DNA of 64,000 bases from Dictyophora rubrovolvata. Taxonomy: Eukaryota; Basidiomycota; Agaricomycetes; Phallales; Phallaceae. The notes beneath the pieces were generated by a model. It saw only the letters and a program-made list of their open reading frames with translations. It was not told the origin of the DNA and ran no database searches. The translations under genes were made by a program, and so were the position numbers. The stretch lies in NCBI GenBank assembly GCA_029959195.1, contig CP114122.1, positions 1,674,001-1,738,000 on the forward strand, read 5' to 3'. Shown here in pieces: positions 23,430-38,281 of the stretch. How positions within the stretch are numbered: the stretch's first letter is position 1; the number at the start of each line of letters is the position of its first letter.

Positions 23430-24120
23430 TCAGTCGCTGCCGAAGCAACTCAAACGGTTTTGGTTGGGTATCGCAGAAGACCCTTGATGACCTTTAATTG
23501 GTTCGGCCGAGGCGTTGACAGACGGCGGCAAATTTTTAGAACAATACGCATTACATGAAATCACATATAATCTCCCATGACATGTTTTCTGCAGGATGAC
23601 CAAGCACTGCCTGTAAGTTGAACACGAACCATTAAACATTCGAATTTTATGAAACTTACCTGGACTCATACATCCAGTTTTTCTGGTTCTGTATGTATTC
23701 ATTGCGGCATTCCTTATACGTCCCCTGTATTGAGACTACCTTGAGATGATAACGAGCAATCGAATCATCAGGAGCAAGGCACCTGTATAAAGTTGAAGAA
23801 CACAGGTGACAAGGTTCACAAACCACGGGACCGTAAGAAGTTCGTGACATCTGAACAGCCCCAGGATCAGAATTCGGTTTCTGGCAGAATAACAAGCCTG
23901 CTGTAGGATGATGAATGAGAGTTGCCGCGCCGAATTTGACAATAAGACACGCGTTGAAAGTAATCGTCCTGACGAAAAGCCGTTGAAATGAAACGCTACA
24001 AGGCGAAAGCTGGAAATTAAAATGTGAAAGAAGCAGTTTTATGAAGATCTGTCGACGAATGGTAATTGTGCCATTTGGCAATCGAAGCGCATCGTAGCAG
24101 AATTTGGAAGGTGCATCCAT
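23430..24120 (-). CDS. Two-exon orphan Cys-containing protein
   Basis: I do not recognise this gene. ATG at 24120 opens a 154-codon frame that runs into a perfect donor (GTAAGT, about 23662). A 49-base intron ends CAACTTACAG. The same phase then continues for 60 more codons to a TGA at 23430, giving about 213 residues. The protein has roughly fifteen cysteines, including CEPCHLC and SCNAYCS, so metal binding or disulfides are possible. There is no signal peptide. A hydrophobic middle (about residues 25-70) is not clearly a membrane helix. The 3' end lies 55 bases upstream of the dehydrogenase start, on the same strand, so it occupies the promoter of that gene. Support is the clean intron and long frame only. 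Confidence 0.4.
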
Positions 24121-25162
24121 TGAGCGTGATTGATTGCTTTTTTTAACCGCCTTGAATTAAGGCCTGAGGACCCCTATCGTAGCGCCTGTCCTAGGAAATA
24201 GATTTTAGTGAAAGTAGTCTTTCGCTTTGAAAAGCTAATGTTGATTTTAATCAAGCATCAGACTTGAATAAATAAATGGATGACAGATTGACAGACAGTT
24301 GATTATTTACTGGTGGACGCGACGAGGTGGATACCTGAGTAAGTGTTGATGAAAGCAGTACTGGTTTCCCACTCAGAATCACTTTCGGAGAGAAGGGAAA
24401 GCTGTAGAACCATGCATAGTGTCTGATGTTGAATATGGCACGCTGCCCCTTCGAGATGACAGAAAACTAACGGTTGTTTATTGATCCAACGCACATAGCT
24501 GGACCTTTGATCATGATCTGAATTGAACGGAACAGACAGTGGCTTCTGTAAGAGAATTAATAACTGCTGACATGACAGAATCTAGCCTGAAGGGAATTTG
24601 GCGTTACATTCTCGAGCTCACCTCGGCAAGAAACGTCGAAGGCTTGAATTGGCAAAGATGCGTGAGATTTCGCTTGTGGGGCTCTGAATGTTTGCGCTCG
24701 ACAAAGGTTGTGCCAATTGTACGGTAAGCTGCAAGGAGTTGCACTAGCACTAGTTTGTGAAATAGCGCTTCAGTCGCAGTCTAGCCTAGCCTAAGGACTT
24801 TGTAGTCATGTGAAGAGCTAATTTGTTCCCAAGGGCCCAGTCGTGGTTTGTTCTCGAATAAAGGGGAAGATGTTTGCGCACATGCCCTGAAAAAAAATTG
24901 TTCACTGAGAAAGAACAAGACAATGACACCGTCCTTATTGTCAATGGGATTGTAAAGCTGCGCACAGGGTGGCCATATAAAATACGGCCGTTTACAATTA
25001 CTTATAATAACAATAGTCAACACTCACTGTTTGAATACGAATTGTTTGTTGTATTTTGCGTCTTGTAACCGCGGGAGAAATCACCAGCCACGCGACGCGG
25101 CGCCCACGTGCAAATGCTTTATATATCCGCCCAGCTTTCCACATACGTCTTGGATTGAACCT
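24121..25162. other. Intergenic stretch upstream of the phosphodiesterase
   Basis: About 1 kb without a supportable gene. Short frames at 24303-24494 (minus) and 24539-24727 (plus) have no family resemblance and no spliced partner that I could find. The last 60 bases form a recognisable promoter, listed separately. Confidence 0.45.
25105..25126 (+). promoter_or_regulatory. CACGTG box and TATA-like element of the phosphodiesterase gene
   Basis: A palindromic CACGTG (25105-25110), the core site of fungal bHLH regulators such as Cbf1/Pho4, is followed by TTTATATAT at about 25118-25126. That is roughly 37 bases before the ATG at 25163. This supports 25163 as the start even though the frame stays open further upstream. 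Which factor binds is unknown. Confidence 0.4.
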
Positions 25163-27762
25163 ATGGATCTCTCTCCCACTTCGTCGTCGTCGGCGTCGAC
25201 ATCCACCGGTGCTCCGTTGTCTTCCCCGCCGTCCTTTTCATCCTCTTCGACACTCAGTCCCCATCACCATCTCTCCGCCGCTGCCCTACGCAGACGGAGC
25301 GTCGACACGGGAGGCCTCAGCCTCGTCGTCAACGATCAGTCTGGTAGTGGCTCAGGCCGTGGATATGGAGGCTGGCTAGAACAAGATGAGAGTCTTCCGG
25401 GCTCAATCGGTGTCGCGGAACTCGTCGTTGCCATGCGGGAAGAAACGCTAAACACCATCGACCAGGCCCATCCACAAATAAATGTTACACGGCCCCTCTC
25501 TGAACCTCAGCGGCTTAGGAACAAATATATATCGGAGCTTTGCAATTGGAAGTTTGATTCCTCACATTTGCCTTTAGAAGAGGTCTTACTATGCACCATG
25601 CTGTTGTTTGAACTTTTATGGTGTATTGAAGGCATGGCAGAAGACATCAAATTGACTTTTGGTACGTGCACCAACCGTGAAAATTGTTATATTTCATGCT
25701 ATAAGCTGATCATATAATCGCTATATTTTCCTTTCGCTTGGTTCATAGATGAAATCCGACCTTTTCTCACAAGAGTATCGAAACTTTATCGCGAAGGCTC
25801 CTCATACCACAATTTCCAGCATGCCCTCGATGTTTTACAAGCAACCTATTTTTATTTATATACAGAGGGCTGTATACCCTGTATCACGTATCTCCGTGTT
25901 TGTGAACTCGATCAAAATACCATCGACATCGATATCGTCAATCTACACCAAACCTCGTGCGAGCTCAATCCCTCATCTTTCAAACTACAATTATGGTCAA
26001 AACCAAAGACAGATTCCCCTTCTATTTTACAGGAAGTTTTACGGAATTCCGACATCTTTGCCCTGTTCATTGCTGCCATAGGTCATGATATCGGACATCC
26101 CGGTTTGAGTAATGCTTTCATGGCAAGTCCTCACTGTACTTCCAATCAATTTACATTGCTGTGATTGTTAATCACTTTTCTTTTCTTTCAGAGGAATGCC
26201 AAAACCCCCCTAGCAGAATTATTTGACGCTTCAGTTCTGGAAAAAATGCATTCCACCCTATTACTACAAACCATGCGAACCCATGGCATGGCACATCTTT
26301 TAGACCGACCCCATGCTCATCGCCCTATTCCCCTAGCAGCTGTGCAACCACGGAATCGAACTGATTCGGATCCAGGTGTGAGCACCCCTGGCATCAACGG
26401 ATCGCTACCGGAATCAATAAACGGTCGCGATGCAATCTCAGCCCCGGCCCCAACGTTGAAAAAATGGCCGTCCGTGCACTTCAAGCCAGGCTACTTAGGC
26501 AGTGCTGGCGCAGCAACCGAGTTCAAAGCATTATTGGGCCAAACTATATTGTTCACGGATATGAGTCTGCATCGAGATTGGATGTTGAAGTGGCATGGTC
26601 TGACACGGCGACTGAACGACCAGGGAATTGGTGCTATCCGGGGCACTAATGGAAAAGTAGATCCAAATGTTAGGGTGTTACTTTGCCAAGCACTTATCAA
26701 GTGCGCCGATATCAGCAACCCAGTGAGTAAGTTTATCATCGGGCTCTTCATATGTTTGACCATACTCCATTCATATCGATATCAAGAGTCGGCCCTTTCC
26801 TGCCTGCAAGCATTGGTCATTATCATTAATTCACGAGTGGGCTGAACAAGCGCTTCTGGAAAAGCAACTCGCGTTGCCAGTATCTGTTACTACATCTGAC
26901 GACTCCAAAGATGTGGCTGAGGTGCAAATCGGATTTATCAATATGTTTGCACTACCTTTGCTTGAAACGACAAGTTCGGTTATTACAGGTTAGATCTTCA
27001 ATTGCGATCTCAAGAGCATGTTTTAACCTGTAAACAATTTTTACAGCCATGTCAATCTTTGCGGATCAGTGTCGCTCCAATTTAAAAATGTGGAAAGAGC
27101 ACCTCAATGGCATGCCCTTGCCAGATGCACAAGTCAATTCTTCCTCAACGTTCTCTACGCAGGAGTCCACTTTACGACTGCCCAAAACAATACCTGATAT
27201 CAGCACAATGTTTTCTCTGAGTCTTCCTATCGGACTGCACTCCGTTAGCTCGGAATCGGCATCATCTTCAGGATACGAGTCGATATCCTCGACTCGACAC
27301 GATGGAAACGAGATGGGGACTATCACCCGCACAAATGGATCGACTTGTTCAGAACCCTCGTCTCCGGTTATAGAAACCGAACTAACGGCTGTACGCCATA
27401 GTTCCTATACAGAATTACCACAGGTCACCATCCCGACAGACAGCATGGCCTTTTCAGGTTCGCGGCGCATTAGCACCAACTCAACGGCATCTACGTCGCC
27501 TCTTGTCTCTCCGCGTTCGCTCGCCGCCTCGTCGTTTCGTTCAGACGTGTCCAGTCCGGCACCAAGCGTCCATGCTCTTGGTAGTACCGTTAGTGTGCAT
27601 GCACGCGAAGCCTTACGAGCCGCTTACGATGCACATGAACGACCCAAAGCTAAACGATGGGAGAATCGTTCGTCTTGGCAAGGCATACCAGTGACGTTCA
27701 GTTCTGTGCCAAACGCGACGTTGGTCAATGGGACATCTACCAGACCCCATGATGGTCCATGA
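25163..27762 (+). CDS. Class I 3',5'-cyclic nucleotide phosphodiesterase
   Basis: Hydrolyses cAMP and/or cGMP, ending cyclic-nucleotide signalling. Five exons (25163-25661, 25749-26122, 26192-26722, 26787-26988, 27047-27762) give about 773 residues. The N-terminus is Ser/Pro-rich. The catalytic domain (about residues 165-560) shows SSYHNFQHALDVLQATYF (catalytic His), AAIGHDIGHPGLSNAFM (metal-binding HD), KTPLAELFD, LEKMHS, FTDMSLHRDW, LIKCADISNP (metal Asp) and EVQIGFINMFALPLLE (the glutamine-switch helix). All metal ligands are intact. The domain has a 70-residue Pro/Ser-rich insertion between LEKMHS and FTDMSLH. The long Ser-rich C-terminus is unassigned and probably disordered. The second intron (26123-26191) uses a GCAAGT donor. 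Yeast has only low- and high-affinity PDEs, and this is the high-affinity (PDE2/mammalian) class. Confidence 0.95.
26123..26191 (+). other. GC-AG intron in the phosphodiesterase gene
   Basis: The exon ends ...GCTTTCATG and the intron begins GCAAGT and ends TTTCTTTCAG. No GT donor near this position restores the frame, and the joined product (NAFM then RNAKTPLAE) matches the phosphodiesterase family exactly. Confidence 0.85.
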
Positions 27763-28361
27763 AATCTTATATATCCCGTATTCTTGAGCAACGACTGACT
27801 TGATACAAAAATCGGTATTAGAAGATTGTTTGAGGCAAAAGAAAAAGAAAAAGAAAAAGAAAAAGGTATGTTTGACGAAGGGTTAGTAGAAAGGGTAGCC
27901 GTGTTCTTATCGAAGCTTATTTTCTCTTTTCTTTTTTCTTTCCTTCGTCTTTTTGTTGTTGCTCCCTCGTGTGTTTATTCCTGTACTAAAACTGTATCCA
28001 TGTTCTACCGTCCATTATTGGGATATCATCGCTATCATCATTTTCCCCTTTCCTACCCAAGACATTACCCACCCGTAGTTGCTCTTGTGGACACCTTTTT
28101 AACACAATGAATATTTAGCTTGATTTGTGTCACTGTATTGCATATTTTATTTCGTTTTCACTTGCTAGCGTATCTTCCAGGAAAGACGTCAGAACGAAGA
28201 ATATAAGTCGAATTTGGGTGTAGTTCATTGATGATCGTCATGGAAAATTTCCTCGCAACGATAGCCTAAGATTTAGCTGATTTTTTCTCAGAAAAGCGAT
28301 CCGTTGAAGTACGATTGTTTTGTCAAATATGTACTATATCTGCATTGTATATCTATAGCAA
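27763..28361. other. Convergent 3' UTR region with (GAAAAA)n repeat
   Basis: About 0.6 kb between the 3' ends of the phosphodiesterase (plus) and mL59 (minus) genes. It contains a short A-rich hexamer repeat (GAAAAA units, about 27837-27865) and T-rich tracts near 27920-27960. No coding signal. Confidence 0.5.
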
Positions 28362-29004
28362 TTAGAATGGTATAGCACGACTCTTCCCGCTTTTTCCACG
28401 AATGGTAGACAAAGGCCAAGGCCGCCTTGTAACGTAATGCTTTTTTTTGTTGATAAATGAGATTACAATAAAGAAACTGAAAGGAAAGACTTACCAAACG
28501 CCATTTTCGTATTCGTTTTGGCATATGTTTCATAAGGATCCTGCGATACTTGCGTTTTCGTCTGTGCACACGTTGCCACTTGTGTCCCTTGAACATTTGT
28601 TTCTTCGCGGCATAAAGTCGATTGCCAACGTTAGCACCAGCAGGCTCATGTAGTTTGACGTTGCCTTCCCAGCCAACAAATTGGGCCAATTCCTTCGTTG
28701 TCTCTGTGCTTGCTGCTTCCGGTCCCTGCTGCAAAGGGGCTACAATCTCCGGATGAGAGGGAATCTCTCTCAGTTTCAGTTTCGGCCCCGGAGGAAGCAA
28801 ATGCAATGTTCCTGATTTCTTAGCTTGTTTGACAAGCTCTGCTTGACGTCGAAGCGAATATCGAGGTGGTGCCCATCGACCGGTCTCCGGATTTAGGTGG
28901 GGTATAAAAGGGTTGGAAATGGCTCCAGATGCCTGAACTCCTTGTACCTCTCGTATTCGAAACTTTTGGACGAGGCTCAGACCTCGCTTTGCTGGTGCAG
29001 CCAT
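28362..29004 (-). CDS. Mitochondrial large-subunit ribosomal protein mL59 (MRPL25 family)
   Basis: Component of the fungal mitochondrial 54S ribosomal subunit. Exon 1 is 29004-28495 and exon 2 is 28439-28362, together about 195 residues. Family features: an N-terminal LSLVQKFRIREVQ helix, then SNPFIPHLNPETGRWAPPRY and SLRRQAELVKQAKKSGTLHL, LLPPGPK, GNRLYAAKKQMFKGHKWQR, and a strongly basic C-terminus with KRIRKWRLHYVTRRPWPLS ending AIPF. The phase-0 intron (GTAAGT...AAAAAAAAG) was chosen because it yields the basic, family-like tail. Reading the downstream exon in the other frame gives an unrelated sequence. The gene shares a 156-base divergent promoter with SEC23. Confidence 0.85.
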
Positions 29005-29160
29005 TTATTTATACTTTGGTGTTGCAGGTGCAGGTTGCCCCGGAAGCGCCGCGGAATCAAAATAAAATCACAACTATCTTTGCGTGCGACCTACGTGGTC
29101 TGTCAGATTTTTCTTTTCGTTTTTTTTTATTTGTGCAAATATCAAAGGCTTCTCTCCGAA
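29005..29160. promoter_or_regulatory. 156-base bidirectional promoter (mL59 / SEC23)
   Basis: The ATG codons of mL59 (minus, 29004) and SEC23 (plus, 29161) are separated by only 156 bases. The centre is GC-richer (about 29030-29060) and is flanked by a T-run (about 29108-29130). No TATA box is obvious, as is usual for housekeeping genes. Two essential housekeeping genes sharing so short a region suggests one nucleosome-depleted region serving both. Confidence 0.6.
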
Positions 29161-32081
<2,921 letters not shown>

Positions 32082-33144
32082 GAATAGAGTAATGGTGGAG
32101 CTTGAGGTATATCTTAATAACGAGTTATTGTACATTTTCTTTCTTCTTTCTTATTATCAAACGATTTGGATGCGCTACTTGAGCACTGAACTACCGAAAT
32201 ACCACGTGAAATGACGGGGAGAAACCGGGACAAGATAAGTAATAAACAGCAGGATTTCAAGGTTTGGTTGCGAATGTCATGTTTTTGGAATTTCATTGTA
32301 TGGACCGCAGATGGACACTTTTATCGTGTGCCGTTACCTGACCAGGCCTGACTTGCCATCATGCCCATTCATGATCCTCTGAAGGCACAAGTTAGCACTC
32401 TTAATATCATCGTCCCTTTGAGGCTTGTTCGTATGTTGTGTCAAGACTAGCAAATCTGAGATCAACGTACTTGTGTATGATTGTTCCAGTCCAAGTCGGA
32501 GTGCCCATTTCCTATAATGGTCATAAATTCCGCATAGGGTCTCAATTACCATAAGATCTCAGAAAACGAGAGCATTAACAGAGACATCGTATGTATGACG
32601 GGAATAGCCGCTGTATTCTCAAGAACCGACGATTATCTCGGGGACGCCGGGTTGCAAGAACGTTGGTGGCAAAAAAAGAGAAACGTGGCTGAGCCATACT
32701 CGGACATTTAGATCGAAATAAACGTATACGGTATGGTTACGGATGCAGCGGATGGAAACATGCGCTACCAACTGTCCTAAATCGAGTTAGATCTAGTCTA
32801 TTATTGAGAGCTTGTCCAGGAATCGAAAAATCAACCTTCTATTTTTACCTGAGATAAATAGAAAGACGACTATACGTCTCAAAATAGAGTCAAGGTATGG
32901 AGTGAGAGAAAATGAAAGTGATGGTGTCCAGAGAAATACTGAGATGAGAATTTTCAAAGGAAAGTCTGGTCTGTACGGTCGGGTACGCAAAAGTGCACAA
33001 ATTACTGTCTAACAAGTTGAAGAAAGGTAGAATGAAATAACGGAGCCTAACAGTCAGGAACAGGAAGGATATAAATAAGATAAAGAAAGAAAAAGGAAAA
33101 AAGACAGGGCGAAAAGTAATTGTGAGATGCGAGCTCGTGTTCTC
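32082..33144. other. Convergent intergenic stretch
   Basis: About 1.06 kb between the 3' ends of SEC23 (plus) and the Ser/Pro-rich protein gene (minus). Short frames on both strands show no family resemblance. A purine-rich run (about 33055-33115) lies just outside the minus-strand gene. Presumably 3' UTRs. Confidence 0.45.
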
Positions 33145-34702
33145 TCATCGCCGTCTAATCCATTCCAGCACTCCTTTCCGCTTCTTGACCGTGTGGGATG
33201 AATCACTCGTGTCTGATTCAGGTGGTGTCAACATTCCGGTGCTGGACGGTCCGAAGTCTTTCGTGGTTGTCGTGGTAGCAGGGTCAGCAGATACAGATGC
33301 TGCAACCGAAGGTGTAGGTGATGAAGACGAACTGGAGCTCGGTGGGGTTGGCCATTGGTTATGGTGGCACGTGCCTTCATCGTCGTCGTCATTCTCGTCT
33401 TCTTCAGCATGACTAAAGTATGCGTGATTCCGTAACAATGATGGTCGGAATGCGGTGGTACCAGAATTCGGTTTAACTGCTGACTTTTGGAATGCGCGTG
33501 AGCCTCCAATAACATGGATTTCGTTGCTACTTGCGAGCCAGGCACGATTACTGAGATCCGGCTTCAAAGAAGAACTGTCAAGTGCCCCGCAAAGAATGAG
33601 TTCTACGATTGTCCATTTGAGCGAAATAGGAAGAACTTCCCCGAGGACAATTGGAGGAAGTATGAATGGGCGTGGAGTCGGACCTGGCTTGCCCACATCA
33701 ATACGAGAGGGAGCCGAGAAAATGGGAAGTGACTGAGAAGGATTTGCGAATGAGAGACAAAAAGTTTCAAGAGGAAGGATAAGTGAACTGCGAGATGCTG
33801 GGACGACATGGACGATATGAGCAGGAGGGGGTGGCTGTATAGGAGATGGTGGGGGTGGAGGTAAATCGTCTGGACGTAAACTGAAACGACGCGAAGACTT
33901 GGATACAAGGGGAGGATGAAATGTAGGCAAAGTGCAGGTAACGAACGGTCGCGAAATAGTCGTTACCAGAATAGCAAACTTAAGGAGGGTCGCATCTGGA
34001 CCTTCGAATGCCGGTAGAAAGTTGAAGATTGCATCGAAGGCGTATTTGCTGTCGTTGATAGCTGGCACTGAGAGCGATGAGAAGGAGGATATTGATGTAG
34101 ATGAATCTGGCGACCTCTTAGAAAGCGAAAGGCGGGAAGTCGATCGGGTTGGTGGAGGGGTTGCCAAGCCAAGCTCGGTCATGGACGAATTGGCCGTCGA
34201 GGTACCTGTTGTATTACTGCTGCCTCCGTTGAACCAGCTGAGACGATAGTTGAATTTGCTTGCAGACGAATAGCAGGCAGGGGTCCCTTCTTCTTCATAC
34301 TCTCTGAACTGAGGCAGCGCGGAAGGAGATGCACGCCAGTGCTGGGCAACTTGATGCGCCCACCGTAGAGTATTGACAAGTCGAGTGGACGTTTGTGCCT
34401 CGGAAGAGGTCAAAGGGGACAAGAGACGTAAGACAGCCACGGACGCGGTAAGGGTTGTCGGAGGACTGTATTTGCGGGCAGCGGCAATAATGAGGAGCGA
34501 CAAGGAGAGGTGTGAAGACTGCCATAGAGGTGCTAACGCCTCCGGAGATGGCTCTGGAAGAAATATTGGTTTTTACGCGTGTGCAGGAAAAAAAAAACAT
34601 GACGAGCATACCACCGAGAACGAGTATAACCCAAGGCTGTCGGTCATTGCTCGAAGGCAAGCAGCTTGCATCGATTTGCCAGGGGTGGGGAATATTGCTC
34701 AT
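33145..34702 (-). CDS. Unrecognised Ser/Pro-rich protein
   Basis: I do not recognise a named family. Two exons, 34702-34612 and 34553-33145, joined in phase 1 (GTATGC donor, TTCTTCCAG acceptor), give about 499 residues. The first 110 residues (HPWQIDASCLPSS, PWVILVLG, LLIIAAARKYSPPTTL, SVAVLRLLSP, LVNTLRWAHQVAQHWRASP) look like an ordered helical domain. Two further ordered islands occur: YAFDAIFNFLPAFEG with LLKFAILVTTISRPFV, and LKWTIVELILCGALDSSSL with AWLASSNEIHVIGG. Between them are Ser/Thr- and Pro-rich linkers (DLPPPPPSPIQPPPPAH). The end has an acidic run (EEDENDDDDEG), a Ser stretch and a basic tail (KKRKGVLEWIRRR). No certain membrane helix. Probably a conserved basidiomycete protein, but that is inference. 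Confidence 0.7.
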
Positions 34703-36681
34703 TATGCTCTGCTCGCTGGAGGCGACGGTGTGGAGGAAGGTAAAGGGTCGTGGAGGAAAAAACAGCTGACGGGGAAAAGAAAGAGTGAGGGCTGTGAGGA
34801 GCTGTTTTTTTAATATGCATGACGATATTGTTTTGCGGGCTTGGAAGGGGTGATGACATAATAAGGGTGGGTGCGTTACATAATCTCTCGGCGATTTCAC
34901 AATCAGGGAGGGGTTCAGTTGCCTTTTCATAAATTTCTGTTGGTGGCATGTGCGCAAAGCCAATTCTTTCAATCTATAGTATAATCTATGATCTATGATA
35001 TTTAATCTATTATAAATTATATTATATCATTTCACCACTATCCACCTCGTGGGTGTTCCGAACGCCATCGAGTTACAAGCCGGCGTGATATACCAGTGAT
35101 CAGGACAAGTTTTTTTTTCCAACGAGCAAGAGAAAATGGTTGGCTGGTTCGGATCCGTACTTCTTGTTATGGACTCGTTAGTACTTTTATTAGGGCGAGG
35201 TACACTCGTTCATGTGTTTCAGAGAACCAGTTCCCATCTCCTCCGTGCAATTTTTTTGTCTTTTTTCGACGCGATTCTCTCCGTGACTCCAAATTATATG
35301 GCAACTCTTTTTGTTTCTCGCGAAGTTCGTCTCTCTCCGATGTTATTTGTATATCGATCGCACAGTGAAAACCTAGGGTCTATTCAATTCATTCGAACCC
35401 GCCACAAGCGTGCGTATTCCGACGACTGAATTGAGCAATTCAATCTCATTTCACTTCCTAGGCCATTGCGACATTCCTCGCGTCACGATAAGGACCCTTA
35501 GGCGCAGTTTATGAGTGTTTGATACAACTTATTGAATAGTCCGCGATTTTTGCGCGTGCTTACGACTTGGAAGGTACCACTCTCCGCCCCTCATATAAAT
35601 GATAACATTGCTGCGCTTTTTTTTTCAGTCTGTTTCAATCACATATATATATCTCCCATTGTCGAGGTTTAGCCACTCGCCTAAATGGGAAACCTCAAGG
35701 ATGGTCGAAGAACGTATCCACCATATTCGTGTGGTCGAACATTCCCTGCATCGCAAGAACTGTCGTAATCCCTTATGTTTGTTTATGGCTTTGCTATTAT
35801 ATAGATGTGTTAGTCGATTTTTCAAGCGTGCGTGTGATTGGCGACTTGACCAATTGGGTCAACAGCAGAAGTGCTAATACGCTTCTTTCCAAGTTTAACC
35901 TGACCTTTATTCTGCCGTCTGTCGCTTTTTTTCATCTGGTCCGTACTCGGATCCTTCACATGCCAGGCATCCTGACATCATCTTATTTTGTTAGGCTATT
36001 AATTTTTCCATTTCACGACGGACAACTTCAGGACTCAAATTGCTGAGCCGTTGACTACAAGTATCACAGTTGACAAGTATTTTTCCAATTCGATTATGGC
36101 TCTATCAACAAGATCAAACTATGTAGAGCCTATCCATTGATTAGGGGACGGTCCATGCCTACCTTGGCTGCAGATCATCGGCGGATGTTATTGAAATCAC
36201 GACATGCCGAGCGTATTATCAACCCGTTGAATAACAAATGCTGTGATTTCTCAAGTATCGTTAGTTCTACTCAATTATACTTCTCTAATCTGACATATCA
36301 TGCTAGAACCAACGTTTCATTGTGCACCCCTTTGTGTATTCTAAGATACTCCACCGATTGCATCAGAGCAATTGCAATAACGCTAAAAGGGTAATTTCAT
36401 AGCAAAGCCTCAGCAAGTAAACGAGAAAACGCGTTGGTTGAATACAAGAGGAATATCAAACCATCTCTACAAAACTTGATTAACAAAAATAAGCAAATCA
36501 CTTGACGATACGAATTAAATGGTTACAGCGACGAAAATCTAGCTATCGAAGATACATATCCAACCAATGAGTAAATGAATTCTAAGAAAAAGGAGCTAAA
36601 CCAAATTAGTGAAAATAACACACGGAATCAACAGAAACGTACAGTGTGTCAATGGCCATCAGGCAAATAGGATGGCTGGAC
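34703..36681. other. Gene-poor stretch with AT-rich segment
   Basis: About 2 kb. A strongly AT-rich, internally repetitive stretch of TCTATxATA-like units lies at about 34970-35030. An ATG-initiated 97-codon hydrophobic frame at 35136-35429 (plus) and frames at 35599-36050 have no family resemblance that I can see. The sequence upstream of the Ser/Pro-rich gene serves as its promoter. Confidence 0.4.
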
Positions 36682-38281
36682 TCAGACAGGTATTCGCAAG
36701 GCAGAGGGAGGAACAGCCGACAACCTGAAATTTTCATACCTATCGCAGCCAACCATTTTCAACCAAGATTTCCTCTGTATAGATTTCCTTGTGGGTGTTT
36801 CGAAATTTCCCCCTTCCCTAACGAGAGCAACGAGGGCAGATGTCCCCGAAACGTCAATATAAGGGTGCAGTCCACCGCGTGACTGTAAATCATCACCCGG
36901 GACTGACAGGGAAAGCGTGCTCGACAAGGAAGAAAGGGTGGGAAGAGAAAGTTCATTAGTAAGTGATGGAAGCGTCGTCCTGTCTTCCGCGAATGCACAG
37001 ACTCGCGAGAGCTGAGTGAGAGAAAGCGAAGGTGCCAGGTAACTCAATATATGCATGTCAAGCTCGAGTGGAAACCGACGACGCGGCGAAACAATGGCGG
37101 ATGACTCCTGTCCCTTCATTGAGCGATAGTTTCTCGGTTTCTCGCCTTCTTCCCCAGTTGTCTGAGTTTCGACAGGGATGTCATTGAATTCGCTATAAAT
37201 AGACATCGACTTGCCAGCAGGGTCTTCAGAACCATCGCGGTGCCCTCGGGGTAGCAACAATGCCGGCCGTGCGTAAGAAAGAAGGTCTAACGCCTCCCAA
37301 GCGACTTTGTTTGCCAAATGTCTATTGCGAGTTAAAATATTGTCTCGTAATATGCCTTCAAGGTCTTTCCAAACATGGCTGCCCACCCCACAGGCACGCA
37401 TCTCTAGCCAAACAAGCCCCCAATTGTGGTGCTGAAGGGAATTGAGAATTGTTTCAACGCCTTCACGACCAAAGTTGTTCCCGTTCAGCTTGAGAGTGAA
37501 AAGCCGGGCGGAGCGCGGGGAAGACAGATATGATAATAGAGGAGGAATCGCTTCCGGGCCCAATGAGCAGGCGGATAAATGAAGCTCAATTAAATTAAGA
37601 GACGAGAGATTAGGAAGAAAAATGTTTATCAGGGATTCAGCCAAATCAACATTGCTCGTTAGCGACAGCGTATGAAGGTTTGATCTATTCAGTGCCATCG
37701 TAAAGCGAAGCATTACGAAGTGATCTCCCTGACAAAATGAATTTGAGTCATGCTCATCATCAACAATCCGGGTGGGCTACCTTGAAGTTGTTCTGTTGTT
37801 CAGGGTATAATGCGCGGTAATTGCTTAATCATCGATGTTGATAGATCAATAAGGGAAGACCCATACTCACATTCTGAAGGTAGAGCGATCCGAGGGTTTT
37901 GTTACCATCCAGATATCTCAAAAACAAGGGGAAAAGAGCGCAGCATCAATAACAGCACCGCGCATGTGATGAAGTTTCTGACACTTACTTTGCAATCGCC
38001 AACAAGCCTTTATCGCTGATTTCATTTGCATTCAGACTAATTTCCTCGATGTTATGACGATATCGACCTTCATTCGAACAGAGATAATCAAATAATGCCA
38101 CACATCCTTCGTTTCCTAGTTCATTGTGTGACAGAATAAGACGAACTGGTCTTTGGAAACGCAGATGCTGTATGATGATCTCGGCGCCATCTAATCCTTT
38201 CAACCCGCAGTCGTACTTGTTCAAGTTTCCATTGAATATTTTCTGAGGATGAAGTTGTGTAAAATTATTACTTGGACTCAT
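36682..38281 (-). CDS. Leucine-rich-repeat (RNI-like) protein
   Basis: Three exons (38281-37989, 37916-37871, 37728-36682) give about 461 residues. The N-terminal 300 residues are built of ribonuclease-inhibitor-type leucine-rich repeats: VRLILSHNELGNEGCVALFD, IEEISLNANEISDKGLLAIAK, LDGNKTLGSLYLQN, LIELHLSACSLGPEAIPPLL, LFTLKLNGNNFGREGVETIL and LVWLEMRACGVG. Such repeats form a horseshoe for protein binding, as in RanGAP1 or NOD-like proteins. RanGAP itself is unlikely, because the acidic C-terminal tail and its motifs are missing. The last 170 residues (SRVCAFAEDRTT, SLPTLSSLSSTLSLSVPG) are not repeat-like and unassigned. No signal peptide, so probably intracellular. Confidence 0.8.
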
